From Halomonas cupida (GTDB taxonomy: Bacteria; Pseudomonadota; Gammaproteobacteria; Pseudomonadales; Halomonadaceae): 64,000 nucleotides of DNA. The notes under the pieces were generated by a model, which worked only from the letters and a program-made list of their open reading frames with translations, searched no databases and had not been told where the DNA came from. Made by a program: the position numbers and the translations under genes. Positions within the stretch are counted from its first letter, which is position 1; each line of letters begins with the position of its first letter. The stretch spans positions 1 to 64,000 of the forward strand of contig NZ_FRCA01000006.1 of the NCBI RefSeq assembly GCF_900142755.1, written 5' to 3'. Positions 9,117 through 17,737 of this stretch are shown here, piece after piece.

Positions 9117-12100
9117 TTACACCAATGCCCGAGCCAGCAACTGCACCACATGCTCAGCCTCGCGCTGGGCGCCATCCTTGATCTGATGGCGGCAACTGGT
9201 GCCATCGGCAACGATCAGGGCGCCTTCTTCCGCCCGACGGACTGCTGGCAACAACGCGACTTCCGCCATCTGCATTGACGCTTCGTAATGCTCGCGCTCG
9301 TACCCGAAACTGCCGGCCATGCCACAACAGGAAGCATTGATGGTCTCGACCTCCAGATCAGGAATCCACGACAGCACCTGCTCCACCGGTCGCAGCGCGT
9401 CAAAAGCCTTTTGATGACAATGACCATGCAACAGCACTTTCGACTGCGGCAGCGCCTTGAGCTTCAGCTCAAGGCGTCCGGCCTCCCGCTCTCGCACGAG
9501 GAACTCCTCCAGCAGCAGACAGGCCTCGGCCAGCTTGCGGGCGGGCTCACCCAGCCCGTAGCCGAGAAACTCGTCACGCAGGGTCAATAGGCAGGAAGGT
9601 TCCAGCCCGACCACCGCAGCCCCGCGCTCGACGTATGGCATCAGCACTTCGAGGGTACGTTCTGCCTCGTCACGAGCACGGTCTACCTGCCCAGCCGCCA
9701 GCCAGGTACGACCACAGCACAGCGGCCGTCGGTCCGGCCCACGGGACAGCACCACCCGATATCCGGCCGCTTCCAGCACCCGATGCGCCGCCTCGGCGTT
9801 AGTGCCCTCCATATAGTTGTTGAAGGTATCGACGAACAGCACCACCTCGGGAAGCCCCGCCTGGTCAATGCCGGTCGCCTCCCGAGACGTTCTCGAAGAC
9901 GTTTTCAAAGACAAGGCCCGCCGAAGATAGTCGTCGCTCACCACCGGCAGCGCTCGGGCGTCCGCCAGGCCCAACTGCCGTTTGATGGGCCTGGCCAGCC
10001 AGGGGAGACGTTCGACCATCCGGGTCAGCGGTGCGAGGCGCTTGAGGGTCGACGCCAGACGCGGCAGCTCGGCCACCAGGCGCTCGCGCAGAGCCACACC
10101 ATCACGTGCCACGCGAGCCGCTCGCGCCTCGATCTTGATCCGCGCCATATCCACCCCGGTCGGACAATCGCGCTTGCAGCCCTTGCAGGACACGCACAGA
10201 TCCAGCGCCTCCTTGACCTCATCACTGGCCAGGCCATCACGACCCAACTGCCCTGACAGCACCAGCCGCAGGGTATTGGCACGCCCCCGCGTCAGATGCT
10301 TCTCGTCACCACTGATGCGGTAGCTGGGACACATGGTGCCGGCATCGAACTTGCGACAGTGGCCATTGTTGTTGCACATCTCCACCGCACTGGCGAGGCC
10401 ACCGGTGGTGTCGGTCCCGGTGCCGGGTGCGCTCTGCTCCCCGGTCAGGGGATCCCGAGTGACGTTCCATGGCGACCAGTCCAGTACCGGGGCAAGAGGG
10501 ATGGTCTGATACTGCTTCGGAAAGCGGAACAGACGATCATCATCCATCTTCGGCGTGTCGACGATCTTGCCCGGGTTCATCAAATTATCGGGGTCGAACA
10601 GCCCCTTGATCTCGCGGAAGGCCTCATTGATGGCACCGCCAAACTGCCAGGCCACCCATTCACCACGGCAGATGCCATCACCGTGCTCACCGGAATAGGC
10701 CCCCTTGTATTCCCGCACCAGAGCCGCCGCTTCCTCGGCGATGACACGCATTTTCTCGGCGCCGTCACGACGCATATCGAGAATCGGCCGCACATGCAGT
10801 GTGCCGACGCTGGCGTGGGCATACCAGGTGCCTTCGGTGCCATGGCGGTGGAACACCTCGGTCAACTTGTCGGTATATTCGGCAAGGTGCTCCAGCGGAA
10901 CCGCACAGTCCTCGATAAAGGACACCGGCTTGCCGTTGCCCTTCATGCTCATCATGATATTCAAGCCCGCCTTGCGCACATCCCACAGTGCCTTCTGTGC
11001 TCGAGCCTCCGGCATGTCCACCACCGAGCCAGGTAACCCCAGATCGGCCATCAGCTCGTTGAGACGCGCCAGGCGGTCGAGTAGTGCGCTGCGATCCGCG
11101 CCGGAGAATTCCACCAGCAACACGGCGGCAGGTCGCCCGATCAGCGCAGTCTCGATCACCGGGCGGAAGGACGGATTCTCCAGCGCCAGTTCGATCATGG
11201 TGTGATCGACCAGCTCCACCGCGGTCGGGGCCAGGCTCACGATATGCTGGGTCATGTCCATGGCCTGGTAGAAGGTCGGGAAGTTCACCACCCCCAATAT
11301 CTTGTGTTCCGGTAAGGGCGACAGCTTCAGCTTGAGACTGCGTGTTACCGCCAGACTGCCTTCCGAGCCGATCAACAGGTGTGCCATGTTGGCACGCCTA
11401 TCGGCGTCGTAGGGCAGCGGGTTCTGACAATCGAAGAGATCGAGGTTGTAACCCGCCACCCGGCGCATGACCCGAGGAAAATGCTCGCGAATGCGTTGCT
11501 GTTCACGCTCGGCAATACGCTGTACGGCCTCGGCCAGTTGGTGTTCACGCGAGCCTGTCGCCAACTCATCGACGAAACCGAAGCTGGCTTGATGACCATC
11601 GGCCAGCAGCACATCGACGCCCAACACGTTATGCACCATGTTGCCGTAGTGGATGGAGCGCGAGCCGCAGGAGTTGTTGCCTGCCATTCCCCCCAGAGTG
11701 CACTGGGCGGCAGTCGATACATCCACCGGATACCAGAGCCCATGGGGCTTGAGCCAGGCATTGAGATGATCGAGCACGATACCCGGCTCGACCACCACAG
11801 TGCGTGTCTCCGGGTCGAACTCGATCACCCCGTTGAGCCAGCGGCTGACATCGATGACCAATGCCTCACCCACCGTCTGGCCGCACTGACTGGTGCCGCC
11901 GCCCCGCGGCAGTACCGGTACCCCAGCATCACGGGCGATCTCCACACTCAGGGCCAGGTCGTTCTGGTGGCGAGGGATGACCACACCCACCGGGGTGATC
12001 TGATAGATCGAGGCATCGGTGGAATAGCGACCCCGCGAGGCGTCGTCAAACAACACCTCGCCTTCCAGTTCCCGGCGCAGACGCGTCGCCAGTTCCGTGA

Positions 12101-12203
12101 CAGGGCGAATGCGGGCATCACCACCTGCACTACCTCCGCTCAGAGAATCACGCGGCACGGGTCTATCAGGAGCCGGGCCAGCAGGAGAAGGAAATACCGT
12201 CAT
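9117..12203 (-). CDS. FAD-linked oxidase / Fe-S protein, YdiJ-type D-2-hydroxyacid dehydrogenase
   Basis: Protein of 1,028 residues, the usual size of the YdiJ family. The N-terminal half is a VAO/PCMH-type FAD domain (VLPRGGGTSQCGQTVG; GGMAGNNSCGSRSIHYG). The middle holds the FAD-oxidase C-domain (HASVGTLHVRP; YSGEHGDGICRGEW). The C-terminal third has a ferredoxin-like segment with CVSCKGCKRDCPTG and two CCG-type Fe-S motifs (PLCCGRTWLAAGQ; ASCCGMAGSFGYE). E. coli YdiJ oxidises D-2-hydroxyglutarate; here the substrate is probably a D-2-hydroxyacid. ATG 12203 follows GAGGAGG at good spacing. It starts 10 nt after the aminotransferase stop, so the two are co-transcribed. Electrons likely pass to quinone at the membrane. 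Confidence 0.85.
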   Translation of the reverse strand: MTVFPSPAGPAPDRPVPRDSLSGGSAGGDARIRPVTELATRLRRELEGEVLFDDASRGRYSTDASIYQITPVGVVIPRHQNDLALSVEIARDAGVPVLPRGGGTSQCGQTVGEALVIDVSRWLNGVIEFDPETRTVVVEPGIVLDHLNAWLKPHGLWYPVDVSTAAQCTLGGMAGNNSCGSRSIHYGNMVHNVLGVDVLLADGHQASFGFVDELATGSREHQLAEAVQRIAEREQQRIREHFPRVMRRVAGYNLDLFDCQNPLPYDADRRANMAHLLIGSEGSLAVTRSLKLKLSPLPEHKILGVVNFPTFYQAMDMTQHIVSLAPTAVELVDHTMIELALENPSFRPVIETALIGRPAAVLLVEFSGADRSALLDRLARLNELMADLGLPGSVVDMPEARAQKALWDVRKAGLNIMMSMKGNGKPVSFIEDCAVPLEHLAEYTDKLTEVFHRHGTEGTWYAHASVGTLHVRPILDMRRDGAEKMRVIAEEAAALVREYKGAYSGEHGDGICRGEWVAWQFGGAINEAFREIKGLFDPDNLMNPGKIVDTPKMDDDRLFRFPKQYQTIPLAPVLDWSPWNVTRDPLTGEQSAPGTGTDTTGGLASAVEMCNNNGHCRKFDAGTMCPSYRISGDEKHLTRGRANTLRLVLSGQLGRDGLASDEVKEALDLCVSCKGCKRDCPTGVDMARIKIEARAARVARDGVALRERLVAELPRLASTLKRLAPLTRMVERLPWLARPIKRQLGLADARALPVVSDDYLRRALSLKTSSRTSREATGIDQAGLPEVVLFVDTFNNYMEGTNAEAAHRVLEAAGYRVVLSRGPDRRPLCCGRTWLAAGQVDRARDEAERTLEVLMPYVERGAAVVGLEPSCLLTLRDEFLGYGLGEPARKLAEACLLLEEFLVREREAGRLELKLKALPQSKVLLHGHCHQKAFDALRPVEQVLSWIPDLEVETINASCCGMAGSFGYEREHYEASMQMAEVALLPAVRRAEEGALIVADGTSCRHQIKDGAQREAEHVVQLLARALV

Positions 12204-12213
12204 TCCTGCCTCC

Positions 12214-13428
12214 TCAGTTGTCCAGAGCGTGAGCGGGTGCATATTCAGAAAAGTAACGCATCGCCGCCTCCACACCGCTGCCTGACAGCGGGACGCCGGA
12301 CAACCTCAAGCCCATCTCGCAGCCCGAAAGGGTCGCCATCAGTGTCAGGTCATTGCAGTCGCCCAGATGACCGATACGGAACATGCGCCCCCTGGCCTTG
12401 CCGAGCCCCATGCCCAGCGACAGGTCAAAGCGCCGATAGATCAACTGGCGTACGGCGTCGGCATCGACACCTTCCGGCACGACGACCCCTGTCAGTACCG
12501 GCGAGTACACTGCCGGATCACGGCATTGAATCTCCAGCCCCCAGGCCTTCACCGCCTCGCGCACACCTGCCGCCCAGCGCTGATGACGGGCAAAGACGTT
12601 GTCGAGTCCCTCTTCCAGCAGCATATCCAGTGACTCATTGAGGCCATAGAGCAGGTTGGTGTTGGGGGTATAGGGCCAGTAGCCATTACTGTTGGCCTCG
12701 AGGATCTCATCCCAGGCCCAGAAGCTCTTCGGCAGTTCAGCCTTGCGGCTGGCGTCGATGGCCTTGTTCGACAGCGCATTGAAGCTGATTCCCGGCGGCA
12801 ACATCAGCCCCTTCTGCGATCCGGAAATGGTCACATCGACGCCCCATTCATCATGGCGATAGTCGGCACTGGCCAGGCCGGAAATGGTATCGACCATCAA
12901 CAATGCCGGGTGTCCTGCGGTATCGATGGCCCGACGTACCGCGGCAATATCGCTGGTTACCCCCGTGGAGGTTTCGTTGTGCACCACACACACCGCCTTG
13001 ATGTGATGAGCGCTGTCTTCCTTCAGACGCGACTCGACCATCTCGGCCTGGACACCCTGCCGCCAACCGTCCGAGCCGGGCAGCGAAAGAAACTCTGGTT
13101 CCAGGCCGAGGCGCCGTGCCATCTTCTGCCACAGGGTGGCAAAGTGCCCGGTTTCGTACATCAACACACGATCTCCCGGCGACAGAGTATTGATCAACGC
13201 GGCCTCCCAGGCGCCGGTCCCCGAAGCGGGATAGATCACCACCGGACCCTGGGTCTTGAACACCTGACGCACCTTGTCGAGCAACTCACGCCCCAGCGCA
13301 CCAAACTCGGGACCACGGTGATCGATGGTCGGTAGGCTCATGGCACGCAGGATGCGGTCCGGTACCGGTGACGGGCCGGGAATCTGCAGGAAGTGACGAC
13401 CGGAAGGGTGAAAGTCGAGATTCAGCAT
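12214..13428 (-). CDS. Serine-glyoxylate-type aminotransferase (class V)
   Basis: Class V PLP aminotransferase of 404 residues. Visible family features are the start FLQIPGPSPVPDRILRAM, the phosphate loop YPASGTGAWEAAL, and PLP-binding D180 (LLMVDTISG). The Schiff-base lysine is K206 in TISGSQKGLMLPPG. The family interconverts glyoxylate and glycine using serine or alanine (SgaA/AGXT type). The aspartate-glyoxylate aminotransferase BhcA of the beta-hydroxyaspartate cycle is a close relative, so the donor amino acid cannot be fixed. It lies first in a two-gene unit with the YdiJ-like dehydrogenase. Glyoxylate supply from glycolate oxidase 10 kb away fits. Confidence 0.85.
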   Translation of the reverse strand: MLNLDFHPSGRHFLQIPGPSPVPDRILRAMSLPTIDHRGPEFGALGRELLDKVRQVFKTQGPVVIYPASGTGAWEAALINTLSPGDRVLMYETGHFATLWQKMARRLGLEPEFLSLPGSDGWRQGVQAEMVESRLKEDSAHHIKAVCVVHNETSTGVTSDIAAVRRAIDTAGHPALLMVDTISGLASADYRHDEWGVDVTISGSQKGLMLPPGISFNALSNKAIDASRKAELPKSFWAWDEILEANSNGYWPYTPNTNLLYGLNESLDMLLEEGLDNVFARHQRWAAGVREAVKAWGLEIQCRDPAVYSPVLTGVVVPEGVDADAVRQLIYRRFDLSLGMGLGKARGRMFRIGHLGDCNDLTLMATLSGCEMGLRLSGVPLSGSGVEAAMRYFSEYAPAHALDN

Positions 13429-13502
13429 GTCATTGTCCTCGTCGACGCTCTGTTTGGCGCCGCTATTTGGTCATGACCCCATATCTGGCCACGGCCCCGC
13501 CG

Positions 13503-13568
13503 CTGATCATGAACCCGGTTCTGATCACGAGCCCGGTTCTGATCATGAGTCCGCTGATGGTCATGAGC
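13503..13568. repeat. Imperfect 18-bp direct repeats
   Basis: Three imperfect copies of CTGATCATGAACCCGGTT run in tandem and decay into a fourth, related string. They lie in the 193-bp gap between the aminotransferase and the CoA-transferase. No function is evident. Confidence 0.6.
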
Positions 13569-13621
13569 CTTGATTGTGTAATAATGAATTCAAATGATCG
13601 GAAAAATTTTTCCTTGCAAGA

Positions 13622-14809
13622 TCAACGAACCGCCCCCTGCTCACGTAATTCGGTCAGCTCATCCTCGGACAGCCCCAGTTCCAGCAGTACCTCATCGGTA
13701 TGCTGCGCAAACAAGGGGGCCGGCAGGCGAACGTCGAGTGGCGTGGCCGAGAACTTGGTGGGAAATCCGATGGTCTTCATACGTCCCATCACCGGATGAT
13801 CGACTTCCTGCACCATGCCGCGAGCCAGGTAGTGTTCATCATGCATTGCTTCGTCGAAGTCATTGATTGGCCCGGCCGGCACCCCCGCCTGGTCACAGCG
13901 CTGCAGCCACCAGGTCCTGTCCTGCTCACCGAGAACGCCCTCCAGCACTTCCTCGAGGGCTTCGACGTTGGCACCACGCTCGAGGTTGGTAATGAAACGC
14001 GGATCCTCCATCAGATCCGGGCGCTCGATGACCTCGGTACAGAAACGCTCCCAGGTTCGCTGGTTGGCGCAGCCCAACATCATGAAACCATCCCGTACCC
14101 GCATCGCCTGATAGGGTGCTGACACGCGATGGCGCCACCCGGTGGCCGCAGGCACACGCCCTTCGGAAAAGTAGGCTGCCGCCTCCCAGGCAAACCAGGG
14201 TAGACCACATTCGGCAATCGAGACATCCAGATGCTGACCTTCCCCGGTCTTCTGGCGGTGAATCCAGGCCGCCAGGATCGAGTAGATGGCCGTGATACCG
14301 GCACCGATGTCATACACCGCCACCCCCGTCTTGAGCGGACGTCGCTCCGGCTCACCGGTCATCGACATCAAGCCGCTCATGCCCTGGGCGACCAGATCGA
14401 AACCGCCCTTGTGGCGATAGGGGCCCGTCTGGCCGTAGCCGGAAATCGAGCAATAGATGATGCCGGGATTGAGTTCCTTGAGGCTCTCATAATCGATACC
14501 CAGCGACTGGGTAACCCCGGGGCGGTAGTTCTCGACCACCACATCGGCCTCACGAGCCAGGCGATAGAACAGCTCACGACCAGACTCATTCTTGAGGTTC
14601 AGCGAAATACTCTTCTTGTTGCGATTGATCTGTGCAAAGCAGGTCGACTCATCATTGACGTAGGGGCCCATCTGGCGGCTATCGTCTCCGCCGTTGGCCT
14701 TTTCGACCTTGATCACCTCGGCGCCCATGTCTCCCAGAACCATAGTGCAGTAGGGCCCTGCCATGATCTGGGAGGCGTCAAGCACCTTGATGCCTTCAAG
14801 TGGCAACAT
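13622..14809 (-). CDS. CaiB/BaiF family (class III) CoA-transferase
   Basis: Protein of 395 residues, full length for formyl-CoA transferase-like enzymes. The N-terminus LEGIKVLDASQIMAGPYCTMVLGDMGAEVIKVE is typical. The presumed catalytic aspartate is D167 in VAVYDIGAGITA, aligning with Asp169 of formyl-CoA transferase. Such enzymes move CoA between carboxylates in the cytoplasm. The start follows AAGGAG at 6-nt spacing. It is 26 bp downstream of a crotonase-fold gene and then a TRAP transporter, so it probably activates the imported acid. CoA-transferase plus crotonase pairs are known from acrylate use in Halomonas (AcuN/AcuK), but I cannot assign this substrate. Confidence 0.85.
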   Translation of the reverse strand: MLPLEGIKVLDASQIMAGPYCTMVLGDMGAEVIKVEKANGGDDSRQMGPYVNDESTCFAQINRNKKSISLNLKNESGRELFYRLAREADVVVENYRPGVTQSLGIDYESLKELNPGIIYCSISGYGQTGPYRHKGGFDLVAQGMSGLMSMTGEPERRPLKTGVAVYDIGAGITAIYSILAAWIHRQKTGEGQHLDVSIAECGLPWFAWEAAAYFSEGRVPAATGWRHRVSAPYQAMRVRDGFMMLGCANQRTWERFCTEVIERPDLMEDPRFITNLERGANVEALEEVLEGVLGEQDRTWWLQRCDQAGVPAGPINDFDEAMHDEHYLARGMVQEVDHPVMGRMKTIGFPTKFSATPLDVRLPAPLFAQHTDEVLLELGLSEDELTELREQGAVR

Positions 14810-14835
14810 ATCGGTCTCCTTGCTGAAATCTTCTA

Positions 14836-15630
14836 TCAGCGTCCACGCCAGCTGAACGGCGTCTTGTTGACGAACTTGTTCACTGCTGCCTTGAAGTCGT
14901 CGCTGGTATAGCAGGTGGCGATCCAGTCATCGCTGCCATCACTGGGTCCGCGCTGCTCATCCAGCACTCTCTGAATCACCTGCTTGGCGGCCAATACCGT
15001 CAAGGGGGCGCGGCGTTTGAAAGCGGTGGCCTGTTCACCGACGACCGCCTCGATCGATTCGGCCTCCACGATGTCACTGACGAGCCCTGCGGCATGAGCT
15101 TCCTCGGCACCAATCAGCTCTCCCGCCATCAGCACGCGCTTGGCTCGTGCCACTCCGGTATGCTCCACCAGGCGAGAGATATTGGTGATCGACAGGCAAT
15201 TGCCAAGCGTGCGAGCAATGGGGATGCCAAACTTCAGCGACGGAGTGGCATAGCGGAAGTCACAGGCCAGGGCGATGGCCGCCCCACCACCGACACAGAA
15301 GCCTTCAAGCATGGCCAGGGTTGGACGAGGCAGCCGCTCGACTCTTCCCACCAACTGGTCGATGCGCCGTTCATAGGCAATGGCATCATCACCACTGGAG
15401 AAAGCCGCAAACTGCTTGATGTCGGTGCCGGCGACAAAGGCTTCACCACCGGCACCACGCATCACCACAGCCACAACCTGTGGATCGTTCTCGATGGCCT
15501 CGCAATGGGCATCAAGTTGGTCATACATGTGCCAGGTCATGGCATTGCGACTGGACACCCGGTCAAAGGTCAGCCAGGCAATGCCGTCCTCGACCCGGTA
15601 ATGGACCTGTCCCTGATCACTATCACTCAT
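14836..15630 (-). CDS. Enoyl-CoA hydratase/isomerase-fold protein, atypical active site
   Basis: Crotonase-superfamily protein of 264 residues. The oxyanion-hole segments are present: NAMTWHMYDQL, FVAGTDIKQFAAF and FCVGGGAAIALACDFRYA. Where classical hydratases have two catalytic glutamates (GGGCE and FGQPE motifs) this protein has GGGAA and FGIPI, so both are missing. It may therefore be an isomerase, hydrolase or lyase rather than a hydratase, or use other residues. ATG 15630 follows AGGAGAGG. It sits between the CoA-transferase and dctM on the same strand and probably handles the same CoA thioester. Confidence 0.8.
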   Translation of the reverse strand: MSDSDQGQVHYRVEDGIAWLTFDRVSSRNAMTWHMYDQLDAHCEAIENDPQVVAVVMRGAGGEAFVAGTDIKQFAAFSSGDDAIAYERRIDQLVGRVERLPRPTLAMLEGFCVGGGAAIALACDFRYATPSLKFGIPIARTLGNCLSITNISRLVEHTGVARAKRVLMAGELIGAEEAHAAGLVSDIVEAESIEAVVGEQATAFKRRAPLTVLAAKQVIQRVLDEQRGPSDGSDDWIATCYTSDDFKAAVNKFVNKTPFSWRGR

Positions 15631-15733
15631 GATTACCTCTCCTGATTTCACAGTCCCCGGGGTTCACAACCCTTGATTTCAAGATCCCTGGTTTCACAAC
15701 CGCGGGCAGGCGCCATTTTTCAAGTGCCGTTCT

Positions 15734-17020
15734 TCAAGTTCCATAGATCAGATTGACCAGTGCCAACGCCACCGCCGGTACATAGGTGTTGATCATCAGG
15801 ATCACGAACAGCACCGCGAGGAACCACAGGTTGGTTCGACTGGTCGCCCAGATGTCGGACCTGGCAATCGAGCACGAGGCAATCAACACGCTGGCTACCG
15901 GCGGCGTCTGCTGCCCGATGGCAAGGTTGAGCGTCACGATCAGGCCGAAGTGCAGTGGATCGATGCCCACGGCCGTGACCAGTGGCAACACGATCGGCAC
16001 CACCAGGATGATGGCTGCAGCCGAATGCAGGAACACGCCGAGAATCAGGAAGACAACGTTGAGCAGCGCCAGCACGATATACTTGTTGCTGGTCATATCG
16101 GCGATGGAGTTGGCCAGTTGCTGCGGAATCTGGGTCTCGGTGAGGTAATGGCCGACCACTGCAGAGCTGGCAACCAGCAGCATCACCACCGCGGTCTGCA
16201 CTCCGGCATCGAGACAGGCCTTGTAGAAGTTCTTGAGGGTGAACTCCCGGTACACCACGGCACTGATGAAGATCGCCACGATCACTGCCAACGCCGCCCC
16301 TTCGGTCGCGGTCACAATGCCGCCGAAGATGCCGCCGAGAATGATCACCGGGATCAACAGCGCCCAGATCGCGCCCTTGAAGGCCTTCCACAGGCGACTT
16401 GCCTGAAAGCGCTCCTCCGCCGGCAGGTTGTAGCGCCGAGCCAGGAAGTAGCACATTACTGCCAGGCCGAGAGCGCCGAGCAATCCAGGGAAGATACCGG
16501 CGACGAACATCTTGACCACCGACTCCCCCGACATGACCGCATACAGGATCATGGGAATCGACGGCGGCAGAATGATCGCCAGACTCGCCGCAGACGACGA
16601 GATCGCCGCAGCAAACTCCTTCGAGTATCCCTTGCTGCGCATGGCCGGGATCAACAGACTACCGATGGCCGAAACCCCAGCCACCGCCGAGCCGGATATC
16701 TCGGCGAAGAAGATCGAGGCGCCGATGGTCACCATCGCCAACCCACCCTTGACGAATCCGACCAGTGCCGAGGCCAGCTCGATCAGACGCCGCGAGATGC
16801 TCGAGGCATTCATGATCGCCCCGGCAAGGATGAACAACGGAATGGCGATCAACGGAAAGTTGGTGGCACCGTCGAACATCACCATGCCGATATTGGGCAG
16901 CGCATAACTGCCGTAGCTGACAATGGTAGCGAGGGCGCCAACGATCCCCAGCGCGATGGCCACCGGGACATTGATCAGAATCAGTCCGATCAGGCCGATG
17001 AACATGGATGCAATGATCAT
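15734..17020 (-). CDS. TRAP transporter large permease, DctM family
   Basis: Highly hydrophobic protein of 428 residues with about 12 membrane segments. It shows DctM hallmarks: IPLFILAGAIMNASSI, EISGSAVAGVSAIGSLLIPAM, IILPPSIPMILYAV and a TxPVAS-like NLAIGQQTPPVASVLI. It forms the sodium-coupled channel of a tripartite transporter with the small subunit and binding protein encoded just upstream. AGGAG precedes the ATG at 17020. The substrate is probably a carboxylate or related organic acid, given the CoA-transferase next door; sequence alone does not identify it. Confidence 0.9.
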   Translation of the reverse strand: MIIASMFIGLIGLILINVPVAIALGIVGALATIVSYGSYALPNIGMVMFDGATNFPLIAIPLFILAGAIMNASSISRRLIELASALVGFVKGGLAMVTIGASIFFAEISGSAVAGVSAIGSLLIPAMRSKGYSKEFAAAISSSAASLAIILPPSIPMILYAVMSGESVVKMFVAGIFPGLLGALGLAVMCYFLARRYNLPAEERFQASRLWKAFKGAIWALLIPVIILGGIFGGIVTATEGAALAVIVAIFISAVVYREFTLKNFYKACLDAGVQTAVVMLLVASSAVVGHYLTETQIPQQLANSIADMTSNKYIVLALLNVVFLILGVFLHSAAAIILVVPIVLPLVTAVGIDPLHFGLIVTLNLAIGQQTPPVASVLIASCSIARSDIWATSRTNLWFLAVLFVILMINTYVPAVALALVNLIYGT

Positions 17021-17035
17021 GGGTCACTCTCCTGT

Positions 17036-17614
17036 TCAAGTCGCCTGACGAGACGATGCGGCAGTCTCGTGGTGCGCAGTGGTGGATACGCTGTCGGGCT
17101 TGATACCGGCCTCTTCCAGTTCGTGGTCAATGAAACCGGCACCACGGGCGCTGGCAATGACCTCAGGCAGGCGCAGCAGTTGAGCGATGATGAACAGTGC
17201 CGAGCCGATCGGTATCACCGATTGCGTGAGCTGCAGCGAGACACTGGTCAGGCTGATCATGGTCGAGCCTTCGAGAATCTGTACGACCTGATAACCGGTG
17301 ATGCCCAGCAGCACAAAGAAACCGGCGGTACACAATTCCCCCAACAGAGCGACCGGCAGGCGAATCGATGGCGGCGCCATATTGATCACGCTGGGGCAGG
17401 CAATGTGCGCGCCCTTGAGCGCCGCCAGCGCGGCACCATAGTAGGTCAGCCAGGCGAGACAGACGGACGCCAGCTCGTCATACCAACTGAACGGCGACCC
17501 CAGCAGACGCGACAGAAAGCCCACGGAAATAATGAGCGTCAACGCCAGCACATTGAGAAAGACGATCACTTCAAGGAGACGTTGATAGGCTCGGGCGAAT
17601 GACTTGAGGGACAC
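17036..17614 (-). CDS. TRAP transporter small permease, DctQ family
   Basis: Protein of about 192 residues with four membrane helices and the DctQ pattern (FLNVLALTLIISVGFLSRLLGSPFSWYDELASVCLAWLTYYGAALA). I chose the GTG at 17614 (reading VSLKSFARAYQRLLEV), because GGGAGG sits 7 nt upstream. The in-frame ATG at 17680 would add 22 poorly conserved residues and lacks a good site. The gene ends 15 nt before dctM. It partners DctM in the inner membrane. Confidence 0.85.
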   Translation of the reverse strand: MSLKSFARAYQRLLEVIVFLNVLALTLIISVGFLSRLLGSPFSWYDELASVCLAWLTYYGAALAALKGAHIACPSVINMAPPSIRLPVALLGELCTAGFFVLLGITGYQVVQILEGSTMISLTSVSLQLTQSVIPIGSALFIIAQLLRLPEVIASARGAGFIDHELEEAGIKPDSVSTTAHHETAASSRQAT

Positions 17615-17691
17615 GATGCGAACCTCCCGCAGGATGGTCGCCTCTGCAGAGCCGGGCGCTACAGAGGCGTGTGGAGTCAACGAGGCTGAAC

Positions 17692-17737
17692 GTTATGGAC
17701 CCAGTACGTTATGGACCCAGTACGTTATGGACGTAGC
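17692..17737. repeat. 16-bp tandem duplication over the dctP stop codon
   Basis: GTTATGGACCCAGTAC occurs twice in a row (17692-17707, 17708-17723). A partial third unit follows and holds the dctP stop codon (17725-17727). Each unit contains a copy of TAA on the minus strand. This looks like a recent slippage or duplication that left the protein end unchanged. Confidence 0.8.

Noticed and set aside
15950-17602. Long plus-strand open frame opposite the TRAP genes
   Set aside because: It is antisense to clear dctM and dctQ genes, rich in Gln/Arg/Asp/His as expected from a GC-rich shadow frame, and has no domain character.
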